Position numbers and translations under genes: made by a program | The notes under the pieces: model-generated | Told to the model about the DNA's origin: nothing | Database searches by the model: none | Seen by the model: only the letters and a program-made list of their open reading frames with translations | In this document: positions 34,508 to 42,454 of the stretch, piece after piece | Layout: each line of letters opens with the position of its first letter | Position numbering within the stretch: position 1 is the stretch's first letter | From: Burkholderia sp. E7m39 | GTDB lineage: Bacteria; Pseudomonadota; Gammaproteobacteria; Burkholderiales; Burkholderiaceae | DNA: 57,438 bases | Direction of reading: 5' to 3' | NCBI GenBank assembly: GCA_001319865.1 | Contig: BBSL01000117.1 | Span: 1 to 57,438 of the forward strand

Positions 34508-35212
34508 ATGAGCACCAACCCGGTAGTAGGTCAGATCGGCGTGGTTAAACGAAACATTGCTCGCGCCGAGGAATCCGCTGTTCGGCGTCTGTCTGAATTC
34601 GGTGTGGCCACTGTGCATGAGGCCATGGGTCGAACCGGCCTGATGAAGAATTACATGCGTCCGATCTATGACGGCGCGCACGTCTGCGGAACAGCGGTCA
34701 CGGTGCTGCTGCATCCTGGCGACAACTGGATGTTGCACGTTGCGGCAGAACAGATTCGCCCGGGCGACATCGTGGTCGCGACTGTAACGGCGGACTGTAC
34801 AGATGGCTTCTTCGGCGATCTGCTCGCCACCAGCTTCAGAGCACGAGGCGCGGTTGGTCTGGTTATCGAAGGTGGCTGTCGAGATATTTTCGATCTGACG
34901 GCGATGAAGTTCCCCGTATTTTCTCGCGCTGTTAGCGCCAAAGGCACCATCAAGGCGACCGTGGGCTCCGTGAACGTACCAATCGTCTGTGCGGGAGCGT
35001 TGGTCAATCCGGGTGATGTCGTGATTGGGGACGATGACGGCGTGGTGGTAGTGCCCGCAAGCGTGGTCCACGAGACGGCCGACCGAGCAGCGGCACGGGT
35101 GGCGAATGAGGAGGAGAAGCGAAGAAAGCTTGCCTCCGGCATGTTGGGGTTGGACATGTACAACATGCGCGAAGCCTTAGCCGAAGCCGGCCTGACTTAC
35201 GTTGACGATTGA
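34508..35212 (+). CDS. ligK: 4-carboxy-4-hydroxy-2-oxoadipate aldolase/oxaloacetate decarboxylase (LigK)
   Basis: 234 residues, class II aldolase of the RraA-like fold. Motifs are FGVATVHEAMGRTGLM, VTVLLHPGDNWMLHVA, the catalytic Arg/Asp segment VIEGGCRDIFDL and the GDVVIGDDDGVVVVP turn. It cleaves 4-carboxy-4-hydroxy-2-oxoadipate to pyruvate and oxaloacetate and can decarboxylate oxaloacetate; Mg2+ dependent. The Comamonas equivalent is PmdF. It starts 4 bases after the ligJ stop. Confidence 0.95.
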   Translation: MSTNPVVGQIGVVKRNIARAEESAVRRLSEFGVATVHEAMGRTGLMKNYMRPIYDGAHVCGTAVTVLLHPGDNWMLHVAAEQIRPGDIVVATVTADCTDGFFGDLLATSFRARGAVGLVIEGGCRDIFDLTAMKFPVFSRAVSAKGTIKATVGSVNVPIVCAGALVNPGDVVIGDDDGVVVVPASVVHETADRAAARVANEEEKRRKLASGMLGLDMYNMREALAEAGLTYVDD

Positions 35213-35286
35213 CGGGTTGTCTCGAAACGAGACCACTGCGGTACGAGGGTTCATTCCCGTGAAGTCGCAATTCGGAGAATACATAA

Positions 35287-36195
35287 ATGGAATTCCAGAA
35301 GAGTCCGGGTTGGCTGGACTGGTGCCCGGAGCCTTCCGTGCCCGTCTTCGCGCTCCCTGATGGCGCCATCGATGCTCACTGCCATGTCTTTGGACCCGGT
35401 GACACGTTTCCTTATGCGCCGGAGCGCAAGTACACGCCCTGTGACGCAAGCAAGGAGCAGCTGTTCGCGCTGCGTGACCGGCTAGGTTTCGCCCGGAACA
35501 TCATCGTCCAGGCTACGTGTCACGGAACGGACAATCGCGCCTTGGTTGATGCCTGCCTGAGTTCGAAGGGACGCGCACGCGGAGTCGCATCAGTGCGACG
35601 GAGCATCTCGGATGACGAGTTGCAGGATCTGCACGCGGCCGGCATACGAGGGGTGAGATTCAATTTCGTCCGGCGACTTGTTGATTTCACGCCGAAAGAC
35701 GAACTACAGGAAATTGCTCGGCGAGTGGCCGCGTTAGGCTGGCATATCGTTGTGTACTTTGAGTCCGTCGATCTTCCCGAGCTATGGAGCTTCTTTAGCG
35801 GTCTGCCGACGACTGTAGTGGTCGACCACATGGGACGCCCGGATGTCACGAAACCCGTCGATGGAAAAGAGTTCAAACTGTTTGTTCGGTTCATGCGTGA
35901 GCACGAGAACGTCTGGTCTAAGGTGAGCTGTCCGGAGCGCTTGAGCGTTTCCGGGCCCCGGGCTGTCAAAGGACAGGCGAATCCGTATCGGGACGTCGTG
36001 CCGTTCGCGAAACGTCTCGTTGAAACATTTCCCGATCGCGTGTTGTGGGGGACGGACTGGCCACATCCTAACCTTAAGGATCACATGCCAGACGACGGCG
36101 TGCTGGTCGACTTCATTTCCCAGATCGCACCGACAAGCGAGCTTCAGCGCAAGTTGCTCGTCGACAACCCCATGCGCCTCTATTGGAGCGACTGA
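35287..36195 (+). CDS. ligI: 2-pyrone-4,6-dicarboxylate hydrolase (LigI)
   Basis: 302 residues, amidohydrolase superfamily, cog3618-like. The N-terminal HxH motif is AIDAHCHVFGPGDTFPY; later come QATCHGTDNRA, GVRFNFVRRLVD and the C-terminal WGTDWPHPN with the catalytic Asp. It hydrolyses 2-pyrone-4,6-dicarboxylate to 4-oxalomesaconate. The Comamonas equivalent is PmdD. Its stop overlaps the ligA start by one base pair unit (TGATG). A 74-base gap separates it from ligK. Confidence 0.95.
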   Translation: MEFQKSPGWLDWCPEPSVPVFALPDGAIDAHCHVFGPGDTFPYAPERKYTPCDASKEQLFALRDRLGFARNIIVQATCHGTDNRALVDACLSSKGRARGVASVRRSISDDELQDLHAAGIRGVRFNFVRRLVDFTPKDELQEIARRVAALGWHIVVYFESVDLPELWSFFSGLPTTVVVDHMGRPDVTKPVDGKEFKLFVRFMREHENVWSKVSCPERLSVSGPRAVKGQANPYRDVVPFAKRLVETFPDRVLWGTDWPHPNLKDHMPDDGVLVDFISQIAPTSELQRKLLVDNPMRLYWSD

Positions 36196-36602
36196 TGCAA
36201 TCGATTCGCGAGCGCGATTACGACGATATTCCCGGCACCTACGTGTTTGATGGGGAGCGGTGCCAGAAGGGTTTTGCACTAAACATGTTTTGCAAGTCAT
36301 TGGACCTTGCCGCCAACCGCGAGTCCTTTCGTCAAAACCCTGATGCGTACCTCTGCGGTTTCGATTTGAGCGTGGAGCAACGCAATGCCGTTGCTGCTCG
36401 CGATTGGCTGGAGATGTTGAGACTGGGAGGCAACATCTACTACACATTCAAGCTGGCCATATTTGATGGTCTGACGATGCAGCACGTTGGCGCTGCCATG
36501 TCTGCCAAACCGATGAGTGTGGACGAATTCCGCACGATGATGGTGTCGGGCGGTCGGTCAATTTCCGGTAACCGGAGCGTAAAGGAGCAATGTAATGGCT
36601 AG
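36195..36602 (+). CDS. ligA: Protocatechuate 4,5-dioxygenase alpha subunit (LigA)
   Basis: 135 residues from the ATG overlapping the ligI stop. It shows the LigA fold: DDIPGTYVFDGERCQKGFALN, then KSLDLAANRESFRQNPDAYL, RLGGNIYYTFKLA and MSVDEFRTMMVSGGR. The small subunit forms part of the substrate pocket of the extradiol dioxygenase and carries no metal. It overlaps ligB by 8 bases. Confidence 0.95.
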   Translation: MQSIRERDYDDIPGTYVFDGERCQKGFALNMFCKSLDLAANRESFRQNPDAYLCGFDLSVEQRNAVAARDWLEMLRLGGNIYYTFKLAIFDGLTMQHVGAAMSAKPMSVDEFRTMMVSGGRSISGNRSVKEQCNG

Positions 36603-37437
36603 GATAATCGGCGGCGTCGGGACGTCGCATGTGCCGTCCATCGGCGCTGCGATTGATCACGGCAAGGTTGACGATCCCTACTGGCGCCCGCTCTTCGAAG
36701 GAGTGCAGCCAGCTCGTAAATGGATCGAAAAGATGAAGCCAGATGTTGCGATCGTCGTGTACAACGACCATGCATCGAGGTTCGCTCTGGACATGACCCC
36801 GACTTTCGCGATCGGCATGGGTGAGCGGTTCAGCCCGCATGACGAGGGATATGGGCCACGGCCGGTGCCAGTCTGCCAGGGCGATCCAGCACTCGCGTGG
36901 CATCTTGCCGAATCGCTTGTGTTGAAGGATGAGTTTGATATTGCGATGGTCAGCGAGATGACGGTGGATCACGGGCTAACCGTACCTCTCTCGCTTCTGT
37001 TTGGTCAGCCCGAGGCTTGGCCATGCAGAATCATTCCATTGTGCGTCAACGTGATTCAGTATCCTCAGCCCACAGCGCTGCGATGTCTTCGTCTTGGGCA
37101 GGCTTTGCGGCGAGCCATTGATGCGTACGAGCCCGATCTGAAGGTCGCCATCTTCGGAACAGGGGGGATGTCACATCAATTGCAAGGAGAGAGGGCGGGT
37201 CTGATCAATGCAGATTACGACAAGATGTGGCTCGACAAAATGGAAAGCGATCCGCAATCACTTTCGAGGATCAGTCACATGGAGCTATTGCGCGAGGCGG
37301 GCTCGGAAGGGTTGGAAATTATTATGTGGCTGATCATGCGTGGGGCGCTGGATTCGTCGGTCCGTCGTATTCATCGCTTCTATCATGTGCCAGCGTCCAA
37401 CACCGCATACGGCATGCTGGTAATGGAGAATGCGTGA
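36595..37437 (+). CDS. ligB: Protocatechuate 4,5-dioxygenase beta subunit (LigB)
   Basis: 280 residues, the catalytic subunit of the type II extradiol dioxygenase. The Fe(II) ligands are His12 (GTSHVPS), His59 (YNDHASRF) and a Glu near 240 (EGLEIIMW). The proton-relay His is in GTGGMSHQLQG near 195. It opens protocatechuate to 4-carboxy-2-hydroxymuconate-6-semialdehyde with O2. AAGGAG lies 9 bases upstream, within ligA. The stop overlaps the ligC GTG start. Confidence 0.96.
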   Translation: MARIIGGVGTSHVPSIGAAIDHGKVDDPYWRPLFEGVQPARKWIEKMKPDVAIVVYNDHASRFALDMTPTFAIGMGERFSPHDEGYGPRPVPVCQGDPALAWHLAESLVLKDEFDIAMVSEMTVDHGLTVPLSLLFGQPEAWPCRIIPLCVNVIQYPQPTALRCLRLGQALRRAIDAYEPDLKVAIFGTGGMSHQLQGERAGLINADYDKMWLDKMESDPQSLSRISHMELLREAGSEGLEIIMWLIMRGALDSSVRRIHRFYHVPASNTAYGMLVMENA

Positions 37438-38381
37438 CTACGCCATTGCGAATTGGGCTCATGGGTGCCGGTGCAATAGGTATCCAGCACCTGGAGGCGC
37501 TATCCATGCTGGAGAACGTCGAAGTGATTTCGATTGCGGGAAAGGAAGCTTCCCGGGTCGAGGATCTGGCGAATCGTTATGGTATCGGACACGTTTGTTC
37601 GGATCTCCCGGAAATGCTGTCGCTCCGGGAACTCGAAGCAGTCATTCTCTGTACGCCCACCCCTCTGCATTCGGACCAAGCGGTGCTGTGTCTCGAATCT
37701 GGAAGGCATGTTCTGGTAGAGATTCCGCTCGCTGATTCGTTGTTGGGGGCGGAAGCGGTCGTACAAAGTCAGCAGCGCTCTGGAAAGGTAGCGATGTGTG
37801 CACACACACGACGATTCAATTCAGGGCATAGATGGCTGCACGAGAGGATTGGTCGAGGTGCGTTCGTGTTGCGTCAACTGGACGTACAAACGCACTTCTT
37901 GCGACGTAGCAATACGAACGCACTGGGTCAACAACGCAGTTGGACGGACCATCTTCTGTGGCATCACGCGGCACATGCCGTTGACTTGTTTCAATATCAG
38001 ACTGGCGAAAAAGTACAGGTCGCTCATGCACTACAGGGACCTGTCCACTCCGAACTGGGTGTCGCGCTCGATATGTCAATACAGATGAGGACCGGGTCAG
38101 GGGCGCTGTGCACGCTGTCCCTCAGCTTCAATAATCAAGGTCCGTTTGGATCGACTTTCCGTTACATTGGAGACGGGGAAACGTACGTGGCGCGCTACGA
38201 TAGCCTGGTCGATGGGTGCGGTGCCAGAATTGAACTGGATGATCATCTGCTGAGTGGAATTGCTGCGCAAGACCAAGAGTTTATTGCAGCTATCCGGGAA
38301 CTGCGTGAACCGAATGCGAGCCTGGCGAGCGTGATGCCGTGCTATGGGCTACTCCATGAACTCGAGAGCCAGTTGATCTGA
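37434..38381 (+). CDS. ligC: 4-carboxy-2-hydroxymuconate-6-semialdehyde dehydrogenase (LigC)
   Basis: 315 residues from the GTG at 37434, which overlaps the ligB stop (GTGA). This length equals the Sphingobium enzyme; the reading frame is open further upstream inside ligB but that part is not homologous. The Rossmann motif GLMGAGAIGIQHLEAL and the CTPTPLHSDQAV and HVLVEIPLADS segments place it in the Gfo/Idh/MocA family. It oxidises the ring-cleavage product hemiacetal to 2-pyrone-4,6-dicarboxylate. It is the last gene before a strong terminator. Confidence 0.93.
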   Translation: MTTPLRIGLMGAGAIGIQHLEALSMLENVEVISIAGKEASRVEDLANRYGIGHVCSDLPEMLSLRELEAVILCTPTPLHSDQAVLCLESGRHVLVEIPLADSLLGAEAVVQSQQRSGKVAMCAHTRRFNSGHRWLHERIGRGAFVLRQLDVQTHFLRRSNTNALGQQRSWTDHLLWHHAAHAVDLFQYQTGEKVQVAHALQGPVHSELGVALDMSIQMRTGSGALCTLSLSFNNQGPFGSTFRYIGDGETYVARYDSLVDGCGARIELDDHLLSGIAAQDQEFIAAIRELREPNASLASVMPCYGLLHELESQLI

Positions 38382-38388
38382 CCAAGAG

Positions 38389-38418
38389 AAAAAGGCGAGT
38401 CGACAGTGTCGCCTTTTT
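38389..38418 (+). terminator. Rho-independent terminator of the lig operon
   Basis: A perfect 10-bp inverted repeat, AAAAAGGCGA (38389-38398) with TCGCCTTTTT (38409-38418), and a 10-base loop. The T5 run forms the tail. It sits 8 bases after the ligC stop and also ends transcription of the convergent LysR gene from the opposite side, so it may be bidirectional. Confidence 0.88.
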
Positions 38419-38458
38419 CGGGCGCGACTGTCCGGCCGGACGTTATTATCGACGATGT

Positions 38459-39460
38459 CTACCGGCGCACACCTCGTCCCGTTTTTGCTGTCTTCCGAGA
38501 ACCCGTCGAGGCAGCAGATCGTTCATCTATCGACGCTTCTACTTCGACCTGATACCTCTGCAGTTCCTTGAGTACGACTTCTCGCAACAGCGAGGTACTT
38601 TCTGAAATCAGCGTATCGTTGCCCGTACGAATGGGTGTGGCTATTGAAAGGCGAACCTCGATGGATGGACTGCTGATGCGATGCAACCGCAGCTCCGGGT
38701 CTCCGACACATGGTTGCACGCCGCTGAGCGGTATAACAGAGTAGCCGTACCCGTGGCGAATCAGATCGAGTATAGCTGTGAGGTTCTCGATTTCGTGTAC
38801 CACCTGGGCGGTCAAGCCCCGTTCGGCGAGGGCGGCAGCCAGCGCACCATGTACGACGTTAGTCTTTCCAGCAATGACAAGTGGAAGCTCCGGGATTTCC
38901 TCAAGACGCACTGAGCTGGGCGGTACACGACCTTCACGGGCGGCTTGCGGCCCCGAGACAAGATAGAGGTTCTCACTTGCGAGCGGGCGTAAATCAACCG
39001 TGTCACTCGCAATCGGGTTGTAGATCACCGCGCAATCGAGTTTTCCAGCACCCACCAGCTCTCCAAGATTTGCTGACGTACCGTCCACCGTTCGTAGCGT
39101 CACTTCGGGTAGCTGTTCACGAAACGCCTGGATCAACGGAACGACAACGGTTCTCGCAAGAGACGGTGCCAATCCGAGAACGAACGTGCCTTGAACGGGG
39201 CCGCTTGTGCCCTTCACAGCCCGTTCGGCAATCGCAATCTGGCGGAGGACCATTGGTACCTGGTCGAGCAGACGCCTGCCTGCATCAGTTAATACAAGCC
39301 CACGACCGTTCCTTCGGAACAACTCAGTTCCAAGTTCAGCCTCGAGTTGAGCCACCTGCCGGCTAAGGGCCGCCTGTGTCACGCCCAGCACGCTCGCAGC
39401 GCGGGTCAGATTGCCGATCTCAGCGATCCGCGAGAAATGCTGCAACTGTTTGATTTCCAT
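38459..39460 (-). CDS. LysR-family regulator divergent from the Rieske oxygenase
   Basis: 333 residues. The N-terminal helix-turn-helix is MEIKQLQHFSRIAEIGNLTRAA with TQAALSRQVAQLE as recognition helix and RNGRGLVLTDAGRRLL after it. The effector domain follows, ending with a basic tail (KTAKTGRGVRR). Its start is 201 bases from the oxygenase start on the opposite strand, with a palindromic candidate operator between. It converges on the lig operon terminator. It is the probable regulator of the oxygenase/reductase genes. Its similarity to the LysR at 31336 and the shared dyad suggest joint control of both units. Confidence 0.88.
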   Translation of the reverse strand: MEIKQLQHFSRIAEIGNLTRAASVLGVTQAALSRQVAQLEAELGTELFRRNGRGLVLTDAGRRLLDQVPMVLRQIAIAERAVKGTSGPVQGTFVLGLAPSLARTVVVPLIQAFREQLPEVTLRTVDGTSANLGELVGAGKLDCAVIYNPIASDTVDLRPLASENLYLVSGPQAAREGRVPPSSVRLEEIPELPLVIAGKTNVVHGALAAALAERGLTAQVVHEIENLTAILDLIRHGYGYSVIPLSGVQPCVGDPELRLHRISSPSIEVRLSIATPIRTGNDTLISESTSLLREVVLKELQRYQVEVEASIDERSAASTGSRKTAKTGRGVRR

Positions 39461-39480
39461 GGTCCAGAGCTCTTACCAAG

Positions 39481-39497
39481 TGCATATCAGATATGCA
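39481..39497 (+). promoter_or_regulatory. Perfect palindromic LysR-type operator
   Basis: A perfect inverted repeat TGCATAT-CAG-ATATGCA, with 7-base arms and a 3-base centre. It lies 20 bases upstream of the divergent LysR ATG and 165 bases before the oxygenase. It contains a T-N11-A LysR box (T39481 to A39493) and the 9-mer TATCAGATA that recurs in front of the lig operon. Confidence 0.65.
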
Positions 39498-39661
39498 TTA
39501 ACGGATATTTCTCACGTCAAGATATTAGCATAAAGTAACTCTCAAAGGGGGAGTCCCCGTCGAGTGAACGTGGACTGATGCCCCCCGGATCAGGTGCGTG
39601 TCACCGCCCGCAGTCTGAAAGCGGGGGTGATGCGTAGCGAAATTTAATCACAGGAGACTTC

Positions 39662-40972
39662 ATGAACGCTCCCACGCAGCCCGTGGTGTTCAAGCCGACC
39701 TCGCGCGGTGCCGACCGCTATCAATATCTGACCCAGACTGACGCGGGAACGCCCGCTGGCGAACTGATGCGACGTTACTGGCAACCCGTCGCGCTTATTG
39801 ACTCGTTGCCGCCGGGTGCTGCGCCGCAGCCGATCCGGATTCTTGGCGAAGACCTTGTGCTGTTTCGCGATGACAAGGATCGGGTCGGTCTTATCGACCG
39901 AAAGTGCGCGCATCGATGTACTGATCTGGCGCTCGGGCGTGTCGAGGACGGTGGAATCCGTTGCCCGTATCACGGATGGCTCTTCGACGTCGAGGGCCGT
40001 TGCCTCAGTCAGCCTGCCGAAGCTTCTGCGACCGCGAAGGACCGGGTGCGCGTGAAGTCGTATCCGCTTCATGAGGCAGCGGGCGCGTTCTGGGCATATA
40101 TGGGTCCGGGCGAGCCACCGCTTTTTCCGAATTACCCCGCGCTTGCAGGCGGCGCGGAGCATTGCTACACGACGCGATGGTTCGGTGACTGCAACTGGTT
40201 GCAGGCGAGCGAGGGCAACATCGATCCGGTTCACACGTCCTACCTCCACCAGCTCGAACTGTCGAACGAGGACATGAAAGCGCGTTGGGGCGTGTTCTCG
40301 AATCAGTCTCGTCCTGAACTGGCTGTCGAGGACACCCGATTCGGTGTCCGACTGTACACGTTGCGCAAGATTGACGGAACGGAACGCTCATCCATTCGAA
40401 TCACGAACTTTGTCATGCCTAACGCGTGCGCAGTCGGAGGGTTTGAAGGATACCTGGGCGAGGGCGGGCTGACGATGCTGTGGGATGTCCCGATCGACGA
40501 CCAGCATCACTGGCGGTGGGAATTCATCTTTCATGGAAGCGGAAAGCTGAACAAGGCGTCGCTCGAAGCCCAGTATCAGTCGGAAAAGGAAGAGGGCGAC
40601 CGGATGCGGCGCAAATGGGAGGACCTTTACTCCCAGGATCGCGACTCGATGAAGGGAAAGGCGTATCTGGGGCTGGGCGAGTGCTTCTCGGTACACGACA
40701 TTGCTATCACCCAGTCGCAAGGCACGATTCATCAGCAGACGGACGAACACTTGTCGTCTTCGGATATCGCGATCGTCCGTGCGCGCCGGATGCTTGACGA
40801 AGCCGCCCGGGTTGTTGCGGAAGGCGGTGATCCGCGCGGCGTGGTTCGTACAGATGCCGACAATGACTTCCGCGATATGGTCGTTGTAACGGGTGAAATC
40901 GAAAACGGTGACTCGAAGGAAGCCTATTGCGCTCGCTTCACGCAAAGCCCGGATCTATTCCGTCCGCAATAG
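39662..40972 (+). CDS. Rieske non-heme iron oxygenase, phthalate-dioxygenase family
   Basis: 436 residues. Rieske ligands are Cys82-x-His84 and Cys101-x-x-His104 (KCAHRC and CPYHGW). The catalytic iron ligands are Asp188, His191 and His196 in EGNIDPVHTSYLH. Length and motifs place it in the family of single-subunit oxygenases that use a phthalate-type reductase: phthalate 4,5-dioxygenase, 3-chlorobenzoate dioxygenase and phenoxybenzoate dioxygenase. It is too long for vanillate demethylase (about 350). AGGAG precedes the ATG. Next to the lig operon, its product is probably protocatechuate or its dihydrodiol precursor. Phthalate, isophthalate or an aryl ether are possible substrates; none can be chosen from sequence. 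Confidence 0.9.
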   Translation: MNAPTQPVVFKPTSRGADRYQYLTQTDAGTPAGELMRRYWQPVALIDSLPPGAAPQPIRILGEDLVLFRDDKDRVGLIDRKCAHRCTDLALGRVEDGGIRCPYHGWLFDVEGRCLSQPAEASATAKDRVRVKSYPLHEAAGAFWAYMGPGEPPLFPNYPALAGGAEHCYTTRWFGDCNWLQASEGNIDPVHTSYLHQLELSNEDMKARWGVFSNQSRPELAVEDTRFGVRLYTLRKIDGTERSSIRITNFVMPNACAVGGFEGYLGEGGLTMLWDVPIDDQHHWRWEFIFHGSGKLNKASLEAQYQSEKEEGDRMRRKWEDLYSQDRDSMKGKAYLGLGECFSVHDIAITQSQGTIHQQTDEHLSSSDIAIVRARRMLDEAARVVAEGGDPRGVVRTDADNDFRDMVVVTGEIENGDSKEAYCARFTQSPDLFRPQ

Positions 40973-41156
40973 CGACGATGCGGTGCGCGCTAAAGCCAAT
41001 GTAGTTGCGTCAGATGGACTTACGAGCAGGTCGGCTCCGCTTGTTGCACGGAACGAGATTCGGATTAGATCCTTCTGCATCAACACGGTGCCGACTTGCT
41101 ATAGAGCTTTTGACGTCGATTTTGTCGTTTCGATTTACCGAGGTTTCTTTTTGGCC

Positions 41157-42119
41157 ATGAATACTATCCCTGTTCGCGTTGCAGTTGCCGATACCATTGC
41201 TCAAGACATCCGGTTGTTGAAGTTGGAAGCCAACGACGGATCGAGTCTGCCTGGCTGGAAGCCTGGATCACACATCGATCTGCACCTCGGGCACGGGATC
41301 ACGAGGCAATATTCGTTGTGCGGTCCTCAGGGCGACAGATCCGCGTACCAGGTTGCGGTCAAGCTGGAGCCACAGTCACGCGGCGGTTCAAAGTACGTTC
41401 ATGAATCGCTCAAAGTCGGCAGTGAACTTCGTATATCTCCGCCGCGCAATCACTTTGAAATGAAGGCGGATGCTGGTCACACCGTCCTCGTAGCTGGCGG
41501 TATCGGAATCACGCCAATTATAAGTATGGCGCGAGAACTCGCCGGGAAGCGGCAACAATTCGAGCTGCTGTATTTCACACGATCAGAGCATCACGCTGCG
41601 TTCAGGGAAGAAATTGAAGGTGGCCCACTTGGGGATTCCTGCAAGCTCCTGTGCGGGTTGGAGCGCGATGACGTCGAAGAGGCCCTCGAAAGCGCACTTG
41701 ACGATCGATACGCCGGCAGTCACTTGTATCTGTGCGGTCCAAAGCCCTTCATGGACACTGTCCGTGCTGTCGCGGCCCGTTGCGGGTGGCCAGACGAAGC
41801 TGTTCACCTTGAGTATTTCGCGGGCGCGGAGCCAGTTGGTCAAGGCGAGCAAACGTCCTTTGAGCTGAAGCTCGCCCGTTCTGGAAAAACTGTCACGATT
41901 CCGGCGAACAAAACAATCGTGGATGTGCTGCGGGAAGAAGGAGTCGAGGTCGAGACCTCGTGCGAACAGGGTGTGTGCGGGACCTGTGTCGCCAGAGTAC
42001 TTGATGGGACGCCAGAGCATCACGATTGTTTCCTTACCTCTCAGGAACAGGCAAGAGGCGACTGCATGGCAGTTTGCATCTCACGCTCCAGATCCAGGTT
42101 GCTCGTACTGGATCTGTAG
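41157..42119 (+). CDS. Phthalate-dioxygenase-type reductase (FMN, NAD, plant-type [2Fe-2S])
   Basis: 320 residues from the ATG at 41157. Domains in order are a flavin-binding domain with RQYSLCG near 58-64, an NAD-binding domain with VAGGIGITPIISMA near 112-125, and a C-terminal [2Fe-2S] domain with CEQGVCGTC and a later Cys in HHDCFLT. This order is that of OphA1/VanB-type one-component reductases. It should pass electrons from NADH to the oxygenase encoded 184 bases upstream. The reading frame is open upstream without a start, but that segment is not homologous. No strong ribosome-binding site was found. Confidence 0.9.
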   Translation: MNTIPVRVAVADTIAQDIRLLKLEANDGSSLPGWKPGSHIDLHLGHGITRQYSLCGPQGDRSAYQVAVKLEPQSRGGSKYVHESLKVGSELRISPPRNHFEMKADAGHTVLVAGGIGITPIISMARELAGKRQQFELLYFTRSEHHAAFREEIEGGPLGDSCKLLCGLERDDVEEALESALDDRYAGSHLYLCGPKPFMDTVRAVAARCGWPDEAVHLEYFAGAEPVGQGEQTSFELKLARSGKTVTIPANKTIVDVLREEGVEVETSCEQGVCGTCVARVLDGTPEHHDCFLTSQEQARGDCMAVCISRSRSRLLVLDL

Positions 42120-42454
42120 TAAGCAACTATGCTCGCGACGGCATAGCGCAAGCATGAAAAATAAAATCGGAGACGAAACATCTCGAGGTAACTCGGTTCC
42201 CAGCATTGTGAGCGCGCGTCAGTCGATGAGGTAGTCTTCGTCGCTTCAGCGATGCCGATCATCACAGTGCGAACACGAACGCGGCTGTGATGGCAAGGGG
42301 GATGGGGCGGCCGATATCATGATGGGAACTCCGAGCCAACAACGGCCGCGCGACAAGACGAGAATGGCAGAAGACGCTCAGTAAGACGGAGTTCGTCTTG
42401 GATTCAAAAAATAACTATTAATTAGTACATCTGTACAAATAGGAGACTTTTTCG
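42120..42454. other. 335-base intergenic region upstream of the third porin
   Basis: No gene was recognised. The last 60 bases are AT-rich, with a small dyad GTACA-TC-TGTAC at 42425-42436 directly before the AGGAG ribosome-binding site of the porin, so a regulator could act there. The rest is featureless. Confidence 0.45.

Noticed and set aside
37227..37433. An extended 69-residue N-terminus of LigC inside ligB
   Set aside because: It is translation of ligB in another frame; the GTG at 37434 gives the standard 315-residue LigC.
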